Assembly (NCBI RefSeq): GCF_004011825.1
Contig: NZ_RKLO01000003.1
Span: forward strand, 310,001-374,000
Origin: Rhodococcus xishaensis
Lineage (GTDB): Bacteria; Actinomycetota; Actinomycetes; Mycobacteriales; Mycobacteriaceae
Direction of reading: 5' to 3'
Length of the DNA stretch: 64,000 nucleotides
Under the pieces are notes generated by a model that worked only from the letters and a program-made list of their open reading frames with translations, had not been told where the DNA came from and made no database searches. This document shows, in pieces, positions 39,595 to 47,464 of this stretch. A program made the position numbers and the translations under genes. The stretch's first letter is position 1. Every line of letters begins with the position of its first letter.

Positions 39595-39936
39595 ATGACC
39601 GACGAACGCGACGCCGAACTCGAGGTTCATCCGTTGTCTGCGTCACTCCGCTACGAGATACGCGTGGGCGATGAACTGGCGGGGTTCACTGAGTTCGTCG
39701 ACAGCGGCGAACAGCGGATCTTCTTCCACACCGAGGTTGACGAACGCTTCGCTGGACGGGGACTCGCAAGCACGTTGATCCGCACCGCTCTCGACGACGC
39801 CACCTCCCGCGGCAGGCGCATCGTGCCGATCTGTCCGTTCGTCGCAGGCTTCCTCGACAAGCACCTGGAGTTCGTCGAGTATGTCGACGCGGTGACTCCG
39901 GCCGCACATCGAACCGTCTTGCAGTTCCGGACCTGA
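39595..39936 (+). CDS. GNAT acetyltransferase, YjdJ-like small type
   Basis: 113 residues from the ATG at 39595, with CGAGGAGGG in front. The acetyl-CoA site is seen in VDERFAGRGLASTLIRTAL, followed by IVPICPFVAGFLDKH. This short single-domain form is typical of the YjdJ subgroup. Substrate unknown. Confidence 0.85.
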   Translation: MTDERDAELEVHPLSASLRYEIRVGDELAGFTEFVDSGEQRIFFHTEVDERFAGRGLASTLIRTALDDATSRGRRIVPICPFVAGFLDKHLEFVEYVDAVTPAAHRTVLQFRT

Positions 39937-40057
39937 CGCACAACCGCTCAGTTCCCTGCTCGGCAGCGGTCTGGAACTCCCGAACGACGGAGCTGACCAA
40001 ACATGAACACTGGTGCTCTACACGAACATTCGGTTCCCACCCGCCACCTCCCCACGG

Positions 40058-40324
40058 TCAGCTGCAGGCACTCTTCTCTTCGGGTGTGTCAGCGTTCCTG
40101 ATGCACTCCGTGTAGGCGTTCCAGTCATTGGATATCTGTGTCTGCTCATCCCCGAACTGCTCGATGGTGGCAAACACAATCACAATGCCAACGAGCCCGC
40201 CGATCATGGCTAGAACACCCAGAAGGACACCAGACATACCATCCTTCTCATTGGCCTGCTGCGTCGGCGACTGTCGGCCCTGCACCATCTGCGCACCTGG
40301 GTACTGCGAGAACTCGTCGGTCAT
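40058..40324 (-). CDS. Small single-pass membrane protein of unknown function
   Basis: 88 residues from the ATG at 40324, which has GAGAGG ahead. A polar Gln-rich head (MTDEFSQYPGAQMVQG) is followed by one hydrophobic helix MSGVLLGVLAMIGGLVGIVIV at about 30-50. A charged tail contains two cysteines (TECIRNADTPEEKSACS) that could form a disulfide outside. I do not recognise a family. Codons are less GC-biased than in neighbours. Confidence 0.65.
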   Translation of the reverse strand: MTDEFSQYPGAQMVQGRQSPTQQANEKDGMSGVLLGVLAMIGGLVGIVIVFATIEQFGDEQTQISNDWNAYTECIRNADTPEEKSACS

Positions 40325-40720
40325 CAGAAACCTCTCGTTTGCACAATGATTCACACTCAACCGACACAGGGAAGAATCAAGGCAACATGCCACTACATCA
40401 TCTGTGCGAACGAGAATCCCCCCACGGATACCGACCGCCCCACGTCGTTGACCTTCAATGTATACCGCAAATCGGACAATTCCCGGGCAAACCGGACGAC
40501 CCCAGCGGGGCTGCTGGAATCCAAACTGTGCGGATTCGACGGTAGCGGAAGTGGCGTTTGCAGAAGTTGGTCGTGTTTCACTACGAAACCCTTTGCAGGG
40601 CTGCGTGTTCGATCTGTTTCGTAGTTGTCGAGGTCGGTGTAGGTGCTCGTTTGCCCCATCGGCGCCCGCCCAGCATCTTGTCTTGAGCGTGCTCTCTGGT
40701 GCGGCGTGAGGGGATTCGGG
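40325..40720. other. Gene-poor, lower-GC stretch at the left of the accessory region
   Basis: About 400 bases with visibly more A/T than the surroundings. The only sizeable frame is 88 codons on the minus strand (40393-40659, starting MGQTSTYTDLDNY). It lacks a ribosome site and has no recognisable domain, so I do not call it a gene. It may be decayed coding sequence. Confidence 0.5.
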
Positions 40721-41629
40721 CTATGGGTGGGTGTTGTACCAGTCGATCATCTTTTCGGGGTGTTCGGCGAAGTAGGTGTAGCCGTGATGGCGGATTGACG
40801 TGTCGCCTATCCAGAACATTTCCTTGTCCACGGCGGGGATGGCGTCGTAGATCGCTTGGACGTCGGCCTCACGGGTCATGAGGTCGTCGCGGACTTGCAC
40901 GACGAGGGTAGGGATCGTCACGGCGGTCGCATAGCGGGTCATGTCGTAGTCGTCGACCGTGAAACTGGTCAGAAGTTGGATGGCGGTTTCGAAGTGTCCG
41001 ATGGCCTCGGGTGCTCCCATCGCTTCCAGGGCGCGCTCGGCAAAGCTGCGGCCGGTCAGTGGCTGGATGGCGATCATGGAGCGCACGCCGTCGAACTCTG
41101 CGGGTCTATGGGCCATGGCGACGAAGGTGGAGTCGGCGCCGATGCACATGCTCTGCAGCGAGATCGCCATGTCTTTGGTGTCAGGGCGCGATCGGATGTA
41201 GCGCAGGGAGCCGATGACGTCGCGCCATTCGATCAGTCCGGTGGCGCAGATGCCACCGGCCCCGGCTGAGCTGAGGCCGTGGTTGCGCAGGTCATAGGCC
41301 AACACGTTGTAGCCGGCCTCGTGGAGGGCCTTGTACTTGGGCAGGAAGTCGACCTCGACGCCGTTGGAACTGTTCCAGCCCTCCAGGTGGCCGGGGTAAC
41401 CCTGCCGGTTGGCCGGGCCGAAGTGGTTGCAGATCACGACGCGCTCGGAGTCCGCGGGAATCAGCCATCCCTCCAGCACGGTGCCGTCGAGCGCAGGAAA
41501 GAAGATGTCCTCGTAGTCGAGACCAACGCTGTCGGGACGTTTGAGGATCGGGGTTCGTTCGGGGAACGCCAGGCCACGTGCGACCATCTCAGCGATCTGG
41601 GCTCCTGTGGGTGCTGCGGTGTCGGTCAT
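40721..41629 (-). CDS. Alpha/beta hydrolase with a Cys nucleophile elbow
   Basis: 302 residues. Alpha/beta hydrolase layout: N-terminal strands with LDGTVLEGWLIPA, oxyanion region ICNHFGPANRQG, LAYDLRNHGLSSAG, and the nucleophile elbow at S160-M-C-I-G164, where Cys162 replaces the usual serine, as in dienelactone hydrolases. A basic His is expected in the C-terminal HPEKM or RHHGYT stretch. Substrate unknown. Divergent from an SDR gene across 386 bases. Confidence 0.8.
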   Translation of the reverse strand: MTDTAAPTGAQIAEMVARGLAFPERTPILKRPDSVGLDYEDIFFPALDGTVLEGWLIPADSERVVICNHFGPANRQGYPGHLEGWNSSNGVEVDFLPKYKALHEAGYNVLAYDLRNHGLSSAGAGGICATGLIEWRDVIGSLRYIRSRPDTKDMAISLQSMCIGADSTFVAMAHRPAEFDGVRSMIAIQPLTGRSFAERALEAMGAPEAIGHFETAIQLLTSFTVDDYDMTRYATAVTIPTLVVQVRDDLMTREADVQAIYDAIPAVDKEMFWIGDTSIRHHGYTYFAEHPEKMIDWYNTHP

Positions 41630-42015
41630 TGCGGTTCTCCCCAGTACGGCATGAGCATTGACACGTCTTGTCGTACACGCAGTCAGTGGATGGCGAGTGA
41701 ATCATCAGCGGTCTGCTGATGCCCAGCAGTCGACTTCGTTTCGCCACGCGACGGCAATGTTGGTGCCAGGCAGGGTCAAAGGCGGCCCCCACATTGTCCG
41801 GTCCGGTCGGTGTCGAACGGCAGCTTGTACGCGCAGCCTTGTCGACTGCCAGCTTGTGAGAATCCCGATCCCGCAGAAGCTTCCGGTGACAAGTGTGGCG
41901 TTGGAGTCTCCCCTTGACTGCCGACATGCTGCACCTGGCCAGCTGGCGCGCCATCACTAATATATACATGACAGCCCGTCAGATACAGGATGGCAGTGAA
42001 GCAAGGGGGATCGCC
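41630..42015. other. Divergent regulatory region of the accessory genes
   Basis: 386 bases between the hydrolase and SDR genes. TAATAT (41958-41963) is a good -10 candidate for the SDR direction, and TGACagcccGTCA (41969-41981) just after it could be an operator. Short open frames on the minus strand are not supported by ribosome sites. Some of the stretch may be decayed coding sequence. Confidence 0.4.
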
Positions 42016-42927
42016 ATGAAGTGGACCGCCGCCGATGTGCCCGATCAATCCGGCAGGGTCGCCATCATCACCGGCTCCAACACCGGCCTCGGCTACGAGA
42101 CCGCCGCCGTTCTCGCAGGTAGGGGAGCCAACGTCGTCTTGGCGGTGCGCAACCTCGAGAAGGGCAAGCAAGCGGCGGATCGCATCAAAACGGCCAGTCC
42201 TGACGCCACCGTCACGCTGCAGCAACTCGACCTGACCTCACTGGAGAACATCCACGAGGCTTCCGAGGAGCTGCGCACCAACCATCCACGCATCGATCTG
42301 CTGATCAACAACGCGGGCGTCATGTGGACGCCCAAGGACACGACAAAAGACGGCTTCGAGTTGCAGTTCGGCACGAACCACCTTGGTCACTTCGCACTCA
42401 CCGGCCAACTGCTCGAGAACATGCTGGCGGTCGAGGGTTCGCGGGTCGTGACGATCAGCAGCCTGGGTCATCGGATTCGCGCCAAGATTCACTTCGACGA
42501 CCTGCAGTTGGAGCGGAACTACAACCGGGTGGTTGCCTACGGGCAAGCCAAACTGGCCAACCTGATGTTCACCTACGAGCTGGCGCGCCGGCTCGAGGAC
42601 AAGGACGCCGAAACGATTGCGGTGGCTGCTCACCCCGGCGGCTCCAACACCGAGCTCACCCGCAACATTCCGGGCATCGTCAGGCCACCTCTCGAAATGC
42701 TGTCAGGACTAGTGGCGCAGAGCGCAGCCATGGGTGCGCTGCCGGCGTTGCGCGCGGCAACCGATCCCGGCGTGCGGAACGGCCAGTACTACGGCCCGGA
42801 TGGCTTTCGCGAGATGCGCGGCCACCCGAAACTCGTTGACTCCAGCGCACAATCACACGATGCTGCCATCCAACGCCGGCTCTGGGGCGCCTCCGAAGAG
42901 CTGACCGGCATCTCCTACCCTGTGTAG
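42016..42927 (+). CDS. Short-chain dehydrogenase/reductase
   Basis: 303 residues from the ATG at 42016, preceded by AAGGGGG. Rossmann motif G20-S-N-T-G24-L-G26, INNAG at 97-101, a serine in TISSLGH (148/149) and Y175-x-x-x-K179. The layout is that of retinol dehydrogenase/protochlorophyllide-reductase-like SDRs. The substrate is unknown; neighbours suggest a small hydrophobic compound. Confidence 0.88.
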   Translation: MKWTAADVPDQSGRVAIITGSNTGLGYETAAVLAGRGANVVLAVRNLEKGKQAADRIKTASPDATVTLQQLDLTSLENIHEASEELRTNHPRIDLLINNAGVMWTPKDTTKDGFELQFGTNHLGHFALTGQLLENMLAVEGSRVVTISSLGHRIRAKIHFDDLQLERNYNRVVAYGQAKLANLMFTYELARRLEDKDAETIAVAAHPGGSNTELTRNIPGIVRPPLEMLSGLVAQSAAMGALPALRAATDPGVRNGQYYGPDGFREMRGHPKLVDSSAQSHDAAIQRRLWGASEELTGISYPV

Positions 42928-43076
42928 CAACGTCTACTACCCCGCCGAGGAGTGCAACCACAGCCTGGCTGCACTCGCCATGCCATCGACATTCCTCGGG
43001 AAGATCTCACAATGGTGAGGCGGGAACAACGGCTATTGCCGCGGAACACGGCATGACATGGTGAGGAGCTCGGGAA

Positions 43077-43484
43077 ATGCAGGTCGAAAATGCTGTCTAC
43101 CCCAGCGTTGAACGCATCGGGGCGCTGAGTGCGGTCGAGTCCGGGGAGCCGATCGTGATGCTCAACCTACTCAGGTTCCGTGACAAGGCGGTCTATAGCG
43201 ATGGCCGCTCGACAACGCTGACCGGGCGTGAGGCGTACCAGATATACGCCACCGCGATGCAGAAGGTCGTCGAGGAGAACGGCGGAAGGTTTGTGTTTGG
43301 CGGACAGATCGATTCGTTGGTGATCGGCGATGTCGAAGATATGTGGGACTTTTGCGGCCTGGTCGAATACCCCTCAGCTGCAGACTTCGTCCGGATCGCC
43401 ATGTTGCCTGAGGTGGCTGAGATCGGCGTCCACCGAACCGCCGGCCTTGCGGGTCAACTGCTGATACGCGTAGCCCAGATGTGA
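43077..43484 (+). CDS. DUF1330 family protein
   Basis: 135 residues with the ferredoxin-like dimeric alpha/beta-barrel pattern of DUF1330: PIVMLNLLRFRDKAVY, GREAYQIYATAMQKVVEENGG and VEYPSAADFVRIAM. The biochemical role is unknown; such proteins often accompany catabolic genes. It follows the SDR on the same strand by 149 bases and converges on the MFS gene. Confidence 0.8.
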   Translation: MQVENAVYPSVERIGALSAVESGEPIVMLNLLRFRDKAVYSDGRSTTLTGREAYQIYATAMQKVVEENGGRFVFGGQIDSLVIGDVEDMWDFCGLVEYPSAADFVRIAMLPEVAEIGVHRTAGLAGQLLIRVAQM

Positions 43485-43505
43485 CGTTGGAGAGCACGGC
43501 GAGAA

Positions 43506-45047
43506 TCAGTGCATCATGACCGTCCGGGCGCCTTCGGCCTCGAGGTCCGGGGTCTCAGATTTCTTGCGTGGCAGCATGAACGCAGGGATGAAAGTCAGCA
43601 GGATCAGAACCGCCGCGACAACGAATGTGTTGCCGAAGGCGTCGGCGAGCTGTGAGAACGCGTTGGCCAGTACCGGTGGCGGCGTCTGCGCGGCGATCTG
43701 AGCTGCCTCCGGCGTATCGCCACGCGACGCGACCGCCAGTCCAGCGGTTCCGTGACTCAAGATCTGATTCGTCAGGACAACCGACATCACGGCGGCGCCG
43801 ATCGAGGTCGCTGTCTGCTGCACGATGTTGACCAGCGTCGAACCACGCGCCACCTGTTCATGGGAAAGCGTCACGAGCGCCGCGGTCATCAGCGGCATCA
43901 TCGTGCAGCCCATTCCCAAACCCATCACGAACAGGGCACCCATCAGCAACCACGTCGAGGTATCTGCTGCCACCTGAGTGAACACAACCAGTCCGACGAG
44001 GGTCAACGGCAACCCGGTGAGCACGATCTTGCCCGCACCGATCTTGTCGACGAGCCACCCGGCGACCGGCATGGTCAGCATTGCGCCGATACCCTGCGGC
44101 GCCATCAATAGACCGGCGCCCAGCGTGTTGTGCCCACCCACCTGGATGAAGTAACTCGGGAACAACAGTCCGGCGCCCATGAACGCGACGACGAACATCA
44201 ACATGGTGATCACCGCGACGGTCAGCTGCCGATCCTTGAACAGATGCAGGTCGATCAGGGGATGGTCCTTGCTGAGCGCGTGTAGCACGAACGCGACGAT
44301 CAGCGTAAGTCCGATTGCACCGGACACCAACACCCGAGCCGAGGCCACCGTTCCGACATCCGGGATCGACGACACACCGAACAGGAACGTCGCCAAACCT
44401 GGTGAGAGCAACAGCATTCCGAGGAAGTCGAACGGCTCCGAAGGCGATGGCTCGTCGGACTGCAGAATGAAGTAGGCGGCGACCATGGCAGCGACGCCGA
44501 TGGGCGGGTTGATCAGGAAGATCCAGTGCCAGCTCGCGACCTCTATCAACCAGCCGCCGAGGATAGGGCCACAGACCGGGCCGAGCAGCACCGGGATGCC
44601 GAGCACCGCCATGACCCTTCCCACCCGGTCTGGCCCCGCAGCCCTGGTAAGGATCGTCATGCTGAGGGGCATCAGCATGCCGCCGCCGAGCCCCTGAAGA
44701 ACACGGAACCCGATCAGCGAGGTGATGTCCCACGCCATGCTGCACGCCACGGACCCGAGTACGAACAGCGCCAACGCCGTTATGTAGAGGCGCTTGGTCC
44801 CGAAGCGGTCCGCCGCCCACCCGGTCAGGGGAATGACGGCCGCCAGCGCGAGGGTATACGCGGTCATCGTCCACGCGACGGTGGCGTATGAAGTGTCGAA
44901 TTCTCGCGTGAACGTCGTGAGCGCGACGCTGACCACAGTCACGTCGAGGATCGACATGGTCGCACCGAGTACCACGACGGCCGCGATCTTGAGGACCCTG
45001 CTGTCCAGTTTGTCAGGCGCCGCGGGCGCCTCCTTCGGAGATGTCAT
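43506..45047 (-). CDS. DHA2 family multidrug efflux transporter
   Basis: 513 residues and about 14 membrane helices, as expected for EmrB/QacA-type proton antiporters. LDVTVVSVALTTF in helix 1 matches the DHA2 motif D1, GWAADRFGTKRLY motif A, and GIPVLLGPVCGPILGGWLIE motif C. The ATG at 45047 follows GGAGAAGGG and lies inside the MarR gene, overlapping it by 35 bases, so the two are co-transcribed and probably coupled. Confidence 0.92.
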   Translation of the reverse strand: MTSPKEAPAAPDKLDSRVLKIAAVVVLGATMSILDVTVVSVALTTFTREFDTSYATVAWTMTAYTLALAAVIPLTGWAADRFGTKRLYITALALFVLGSVACSMAWDITSLIGFRVLQGLGGGMLMPLSMTILTRAAGPDRVGRVMAVLGIPVLLGPVCGPILGGWLIEVASWHWIFLINPPIGVAAMVAAYFILQSDEPSPSEPFDFLGMLLLSPGLATFLFGVSSIPDVGTVASARVLVSGAIGLTLIVAFVLHALSKDHPLIDLHLFKDRQLTVAVITMLMFVVAFMGAGLLFPSYFIQVGGHNTLGAGLLMAPQGIGAMLTMPVAGWLVDKIGAGKIVLTGLPLTLVGLVVFTQVAADTSTWLLMGALFVMGLGMGCTMMPLMTAALVTLSHEQVARGSTLVNIVQQTATSIGAAVMSVVLTNQILSHGTAGLAVASRGDTPEAAQIAAQTPPPVLANAFSQLADAFGNTFVVAAVLILLTFIPAFMLPRKKSETPDLEAEGARTVMMH

Positions 45048-45507
45048 AGCCCTTCTCCTGGTTGAGTTCTCGCAGGGCATTCGCAGCGAGGACAGGTTTC
45101 AGTGCCTCGATCAGTCGAGACCGGTCGCTCTCCGGAATCAGCGACGCGAAACGACGCAGCTGCTCACGCCGGTGTTCGATGTGCCGGGTCGCTGCCGCGC
45201 GACCTGCAGCGGACAACGACACCCGCTTGATGCGCCGGTCACGCTCGTCTTCCCGGCGAACGACCATGCCGAGCTTCACGAGTTGATCGATGTTTCGACC
45301 CGCTGCAGCCATCGACAGCCCCAGCTTCTCCGCAACCTCGTTGATCGGAAGCGGTTCGCCGCGATGAGCCAACGCGAAGAGGATCCGCACCTGCGAAAAA
45401 GTGAGGTCCAAGTCGAGGAGGTTGTCCACCAACTCTCCCTCGTTCATCACCTGAGCGAAGATGTCGTTGAAGAGTTCGAAGAGAAGATCAGCAGTGGTGT
45501 CGGACAC
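45013..45507 (-). CDS. MarR family transcriptional regulator
   Basis: 164 residues. Winged helix-turn-helix with LTFSQVRILFALAHRGEPLPINEVAEKLG and the recognition region LSMAAAGRNIDQLVKLGMVVRREDERDRRIKRVSL at about 35-100. GTG start without a clear ribosome site. Expected to repress itself and the efflux gene until a toxic ligand binds; palindromes lie directly upstream. Confidence 0.9.
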   Translation of the reverse strand: MSDTTADLLFELFNDIFAQVMNEGELVDNLLDLDLTFSQVRILFALAHRGEPLPINEVAEKLGLSMAAAGRNIDQLVKLGMVVRREDERDRRIKRVSLSAAGRAAATRHIEHRREQLRRFASLIPESDRSRLIEALKPVLAANALRELNQEKGYDISEGGARGA

Positions 45508-45528
45508 ACTGAAATGCTAGCGCTCGCG

Positions 45529-45575
45529 CAACTATTTGCAATAGCGCAACCATTGATCAAACACAACTATTGTGT
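45529..45575. promoter_or_regulatory. Candidate MarR operators
   Basis: A perfect 15-base palindrome ACACAActaTTGTGT (45561-45575) and a nearby CTATTtgcAATAG (45531-45543) lie 20-70 bases upstream of the marR start. The motif CAAC(T/C)ATT recurs three times with 17-18 base spacing (45529, 45547, 45564). Placement over the promoter suggests autoregulation. Confidence 0.55.
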
Positions 45576-45832
45576 AACCGAATTGTCGGCGTCTGTGCCA
45601 CGTCCGATCGAGGCCTTCGAAAAGTGTCTATTCGCCTTGACTAAAATGCGTCTAGTCGGTTAGACAACTCATGGGTCGCGGAACAGTCACCCGAGGAGAT
45701 TCAGAAGCGACTCGACGAAGCGGGTTCGCGCCAGGACGAACGTCCGGGTGCCAGACCTTCTCGACCGACCCCAACGGTGCATCGATCACGTCGCCCGACG
45801 GACAACGCCCGCTCCACCAAAGGAACAGGACC
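45576..45832. other. Intergenic region with an orphan promoter/operator-like element
   Basis: Contains TAAAAT (45642-45647) and the palindrome GTCTAgtcggtTAGAC (45650-45665), an arrangement typical of TetR-controlled promoters, but no TetR gene follows. Downstream, a frame without a start codon encodes WVAEQSPEEIQKRLDEAG, which looks protein-like. Together they may be the scar of a lost gene. Confidence 0.4.
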
Positions 45833-46213
45833 ATGACCAACTACCGCGTCAAAGTCACCCGCGAAGGCAAATGGTGGAGGGTCTCCATCCCCGGACTCGA
45901 CGGGCTCACACAAGCACGCCGCATCGGCGAAACTGAGCAGATGGCACGCGAATTCATCGCCGTCACCACCGGGACACCCATCGAAGGCGTGGCCGTCGAC
46001 GTCACCATCGACGTCCCCGGTGTAGAGGACGCCGGCGACCGCGCCGACGAGATCCGCCGTGAACGCGCCGAAGCAACCGCGATCGAGGCCCGCGCGGTCG
46101 CCGAGTCCAAGCAGCTTGCAAAGGAACTCGCGGCCAAGAACATTCCGGTCCGCGATATCGGTGAGATCCTCGGTGTCACGTTTCAGCGTGCAAGCCAGCT
46201 CGTGAACTCCTAG
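45833..46213 (+). CDS. HicB-like antitoxin-type protein, no toxin visible
   Basis: 126 residues from the ATG at 45833, with AAAGGAACAGG ahead. The N-terminal HicB-like beta-alpha fold (YRVKVTREGKWWRVSIPGLDG, then REFIAVTTG) is followed by a helical segment and a C-terminal helix-turn-helix (IPVRDIGEILGVTFQRASQL), so it should bind DNA. No HicA-like small toxin is seen on either side, so it may be a solitary regulator. Confidence 0.75.
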   Translation: MTNYRVKVTREGKWWRVSIPGLDGLTQARRIGETEQMAREFIAVTTGTPIEGVAVDVTIDVPGVEDAGDRADEIRRERAEATAIEARAVAESKQLAKELAAKNIPVRDIGEILGVTFQRASQLVNS

Positions 46214-46283
46214 TAGCCTCCTTCACGCTCTCGACGTACGCGCAATCACGGGATCCCGCACTCCTGCTGGCCGCAAGTTCCGC

Positions 46284-46345
46284 GCCAGTTGTGACAATCC
46301 GTGACAATTCTGGCTCGTAGCGAGCGGTGACCATGAAGAATTGTC
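46284..46345. repeat. Repeat cluster next to the UAA tRNA
   Basis: GTGACAAT occurs twice 10 bases apart (46291 and 46301). GACAATTCT (46303-46311) pairs with AGAATTGTC (46337-46345), enclosing a second palindrome GCTCGtagCGAGC (46313-46325). The cluster starts 10 bases beyond the 3' end of the tRNA gene. It could be a tRNA terminator, or an integrase arm-site remnant. Confidence 0.5.
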
Positions 46346-46354
46346 CCTGGCCAG

Positions 46355-46428
46355 TGCCCCCAGTGGGACTCGAACCCACACTTTGCGGATTTTAAGTCCG
46401 CTGCCTCTGCCAATTGGGCTATGGGGGC
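46355..46428 (-). tRNA. tRNA with anticodon UAA (tRNA-Leu), short variable loop
   Basis: 74 bases fold as a complete cloverleaf: acceptor GCCCCCA/TGGGGGC, D arm, anticodon stem GCGGA/TCCGC with loop CTTAAAA, variable loop AAAGT, and T arm GTGGG-TTCGAGT-CCCAC. The anticodon is UAA (leucine) and discriminator A73 agrees. CCA is not encoded. Leucine tRNAs normally have a long variable arm, so the 5-base loop is unusual. Confidence 0.88.
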
Positions 46429-46507
46429 CCACCAACAACCAGCCGCCTCCGGTGGCCACGACTATGGAAGCTCGGAAACAGTCTAGGCGGAATGGTGATG
46501 AGCTAGT

Positions 46508-47464
46508 TCACGCCCTACCCTTCGACACCGACATTGCAATCCCGTCGAGGATGTCGTGCTCACTCACCACGAGTTCGCCGATACCAGCGCGTCGTGAGAG
46601 TTCTTCTGCCAGAACGACCGTAATGAGCGCGCCACCACCGATCACATCGACCCGGCCAGGGTGCATCGGGCCCAGCTCGGCGCGCTCGTCGTGCGTCATC
46701 GTCACCAGGCGATGCGCGACGTCGTGCAGCTGCTCGAGACTCAGCCGTGAGAGGTGGACGCGGTCGGCGTCGTACTCCTCCAGATCCTGGGCGACAGCCA
46801 AGAGCGTCGTCATGGTGCCGGCAACCCCGACCCACGTGTGAGCCTGCTCGACGGGAACCTTCTCGAACGCCTCGGTGAGGCGTTCCAATGCGAATTCGTT
46901 TGCAGCGGAGACCTGCTCGGAAGTCGGGGGGTCGTCGTGCAGGCAACGCTCGGTCACCCGAACACAGCCCACATCGGTAGAGCAGGCAGCGTGAACACCC
47001 GTGTCGTCGCCCAACACGACCTCGGTCGATCCGCCGCCGAGGTCGACCACGACGAAGGGCCCATCGGCGGGGTCGAGTTCACCGACCGCGCCGGCGAATG
47101 ACAGTCGCGCTTCCTCATCGCCAGTGATGACTTCGGCCTCAGCACCGACGATTACCGCGCCCAGCACCTCTCGGGTCATCGCGAAGAACTCTTCACGGTT
47201 TGTGACGTCCCGAGCGGCCGAGGTCGCGACCATCCGCACCGCCGTCGCGCCGGTCTCACGAATGATGTCGGCGTACTCACTCAGGGCGACGCGTGTGCGC
47301 TCGATCGCCTCAGGAGCGAACGCACCGGTCGCGTCGACACCCTGCCCAAGCCGCACGATCCGCATCAACCGTGTCACGTCGGTCAATCGACCGTTCTCGT
47401 CGGCTTCTGCGACGAGCAGGCGGATCGAGTTGGTTCCGCAATCGATCGCGGCGACCCTGGTCAC
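46508..47464 (-). CDS. ppx2: Exopolyphosphatase/pppGpp phosphohydrolase (Ppx/GppA family)
   Basis: 318 residues from the GTG at 47464, which overlaps the DUF501 stop in a GTGA. ASKHA-type ATPase fold: AAIDCGTNSIRLLV at the N-terminus, VVDLGGGSTEVVLGD near 138 and GVAGTMTTL. MHPGRVDVIGGGALI is the C-terminal nucleotide loop. Synteny with Rv1026 suggests the short two-domain Ppx2 type, acting on polyphosphate or pppGpp. The long N-terminal extension of the frame is antisense-like and rejected. Confidence 0.92.
   Translation of the reverse strand: MTRVAAIDCGTNSIRLLVAEADENGRLTDVTRLMRIVRLGQGVDATGAFAPEAIERTRVALSEYADIIRETGATAVRMVATSAARDVTNREEFFAMTREVLGAVIVGAEAEVITGDEEARLSFAGAVGELDPADGPFVVVDLGGGSTEVVLGDDTGVHAACSTDVGCVRVTERCLHDDPPTSEQVSAANEFALERLTEAFEKVPVEQAHTWVGVAGTMTTLLAVAQDLEEYDADRVHLSRLSLEQLHDVAHRLVTMTHDERAELGPMHPGRVDVIGGGALITVVLAEELSRRAGIGELVVSEHDILDGIAMSVSKGRA

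Noticed and set aside
40393-40659. 88-codon minus-strand frame in the lower-GC stretch
   Set aside because: No ribosome site and no domain. Recorded as possible decayed coding sequence rather than a gene.
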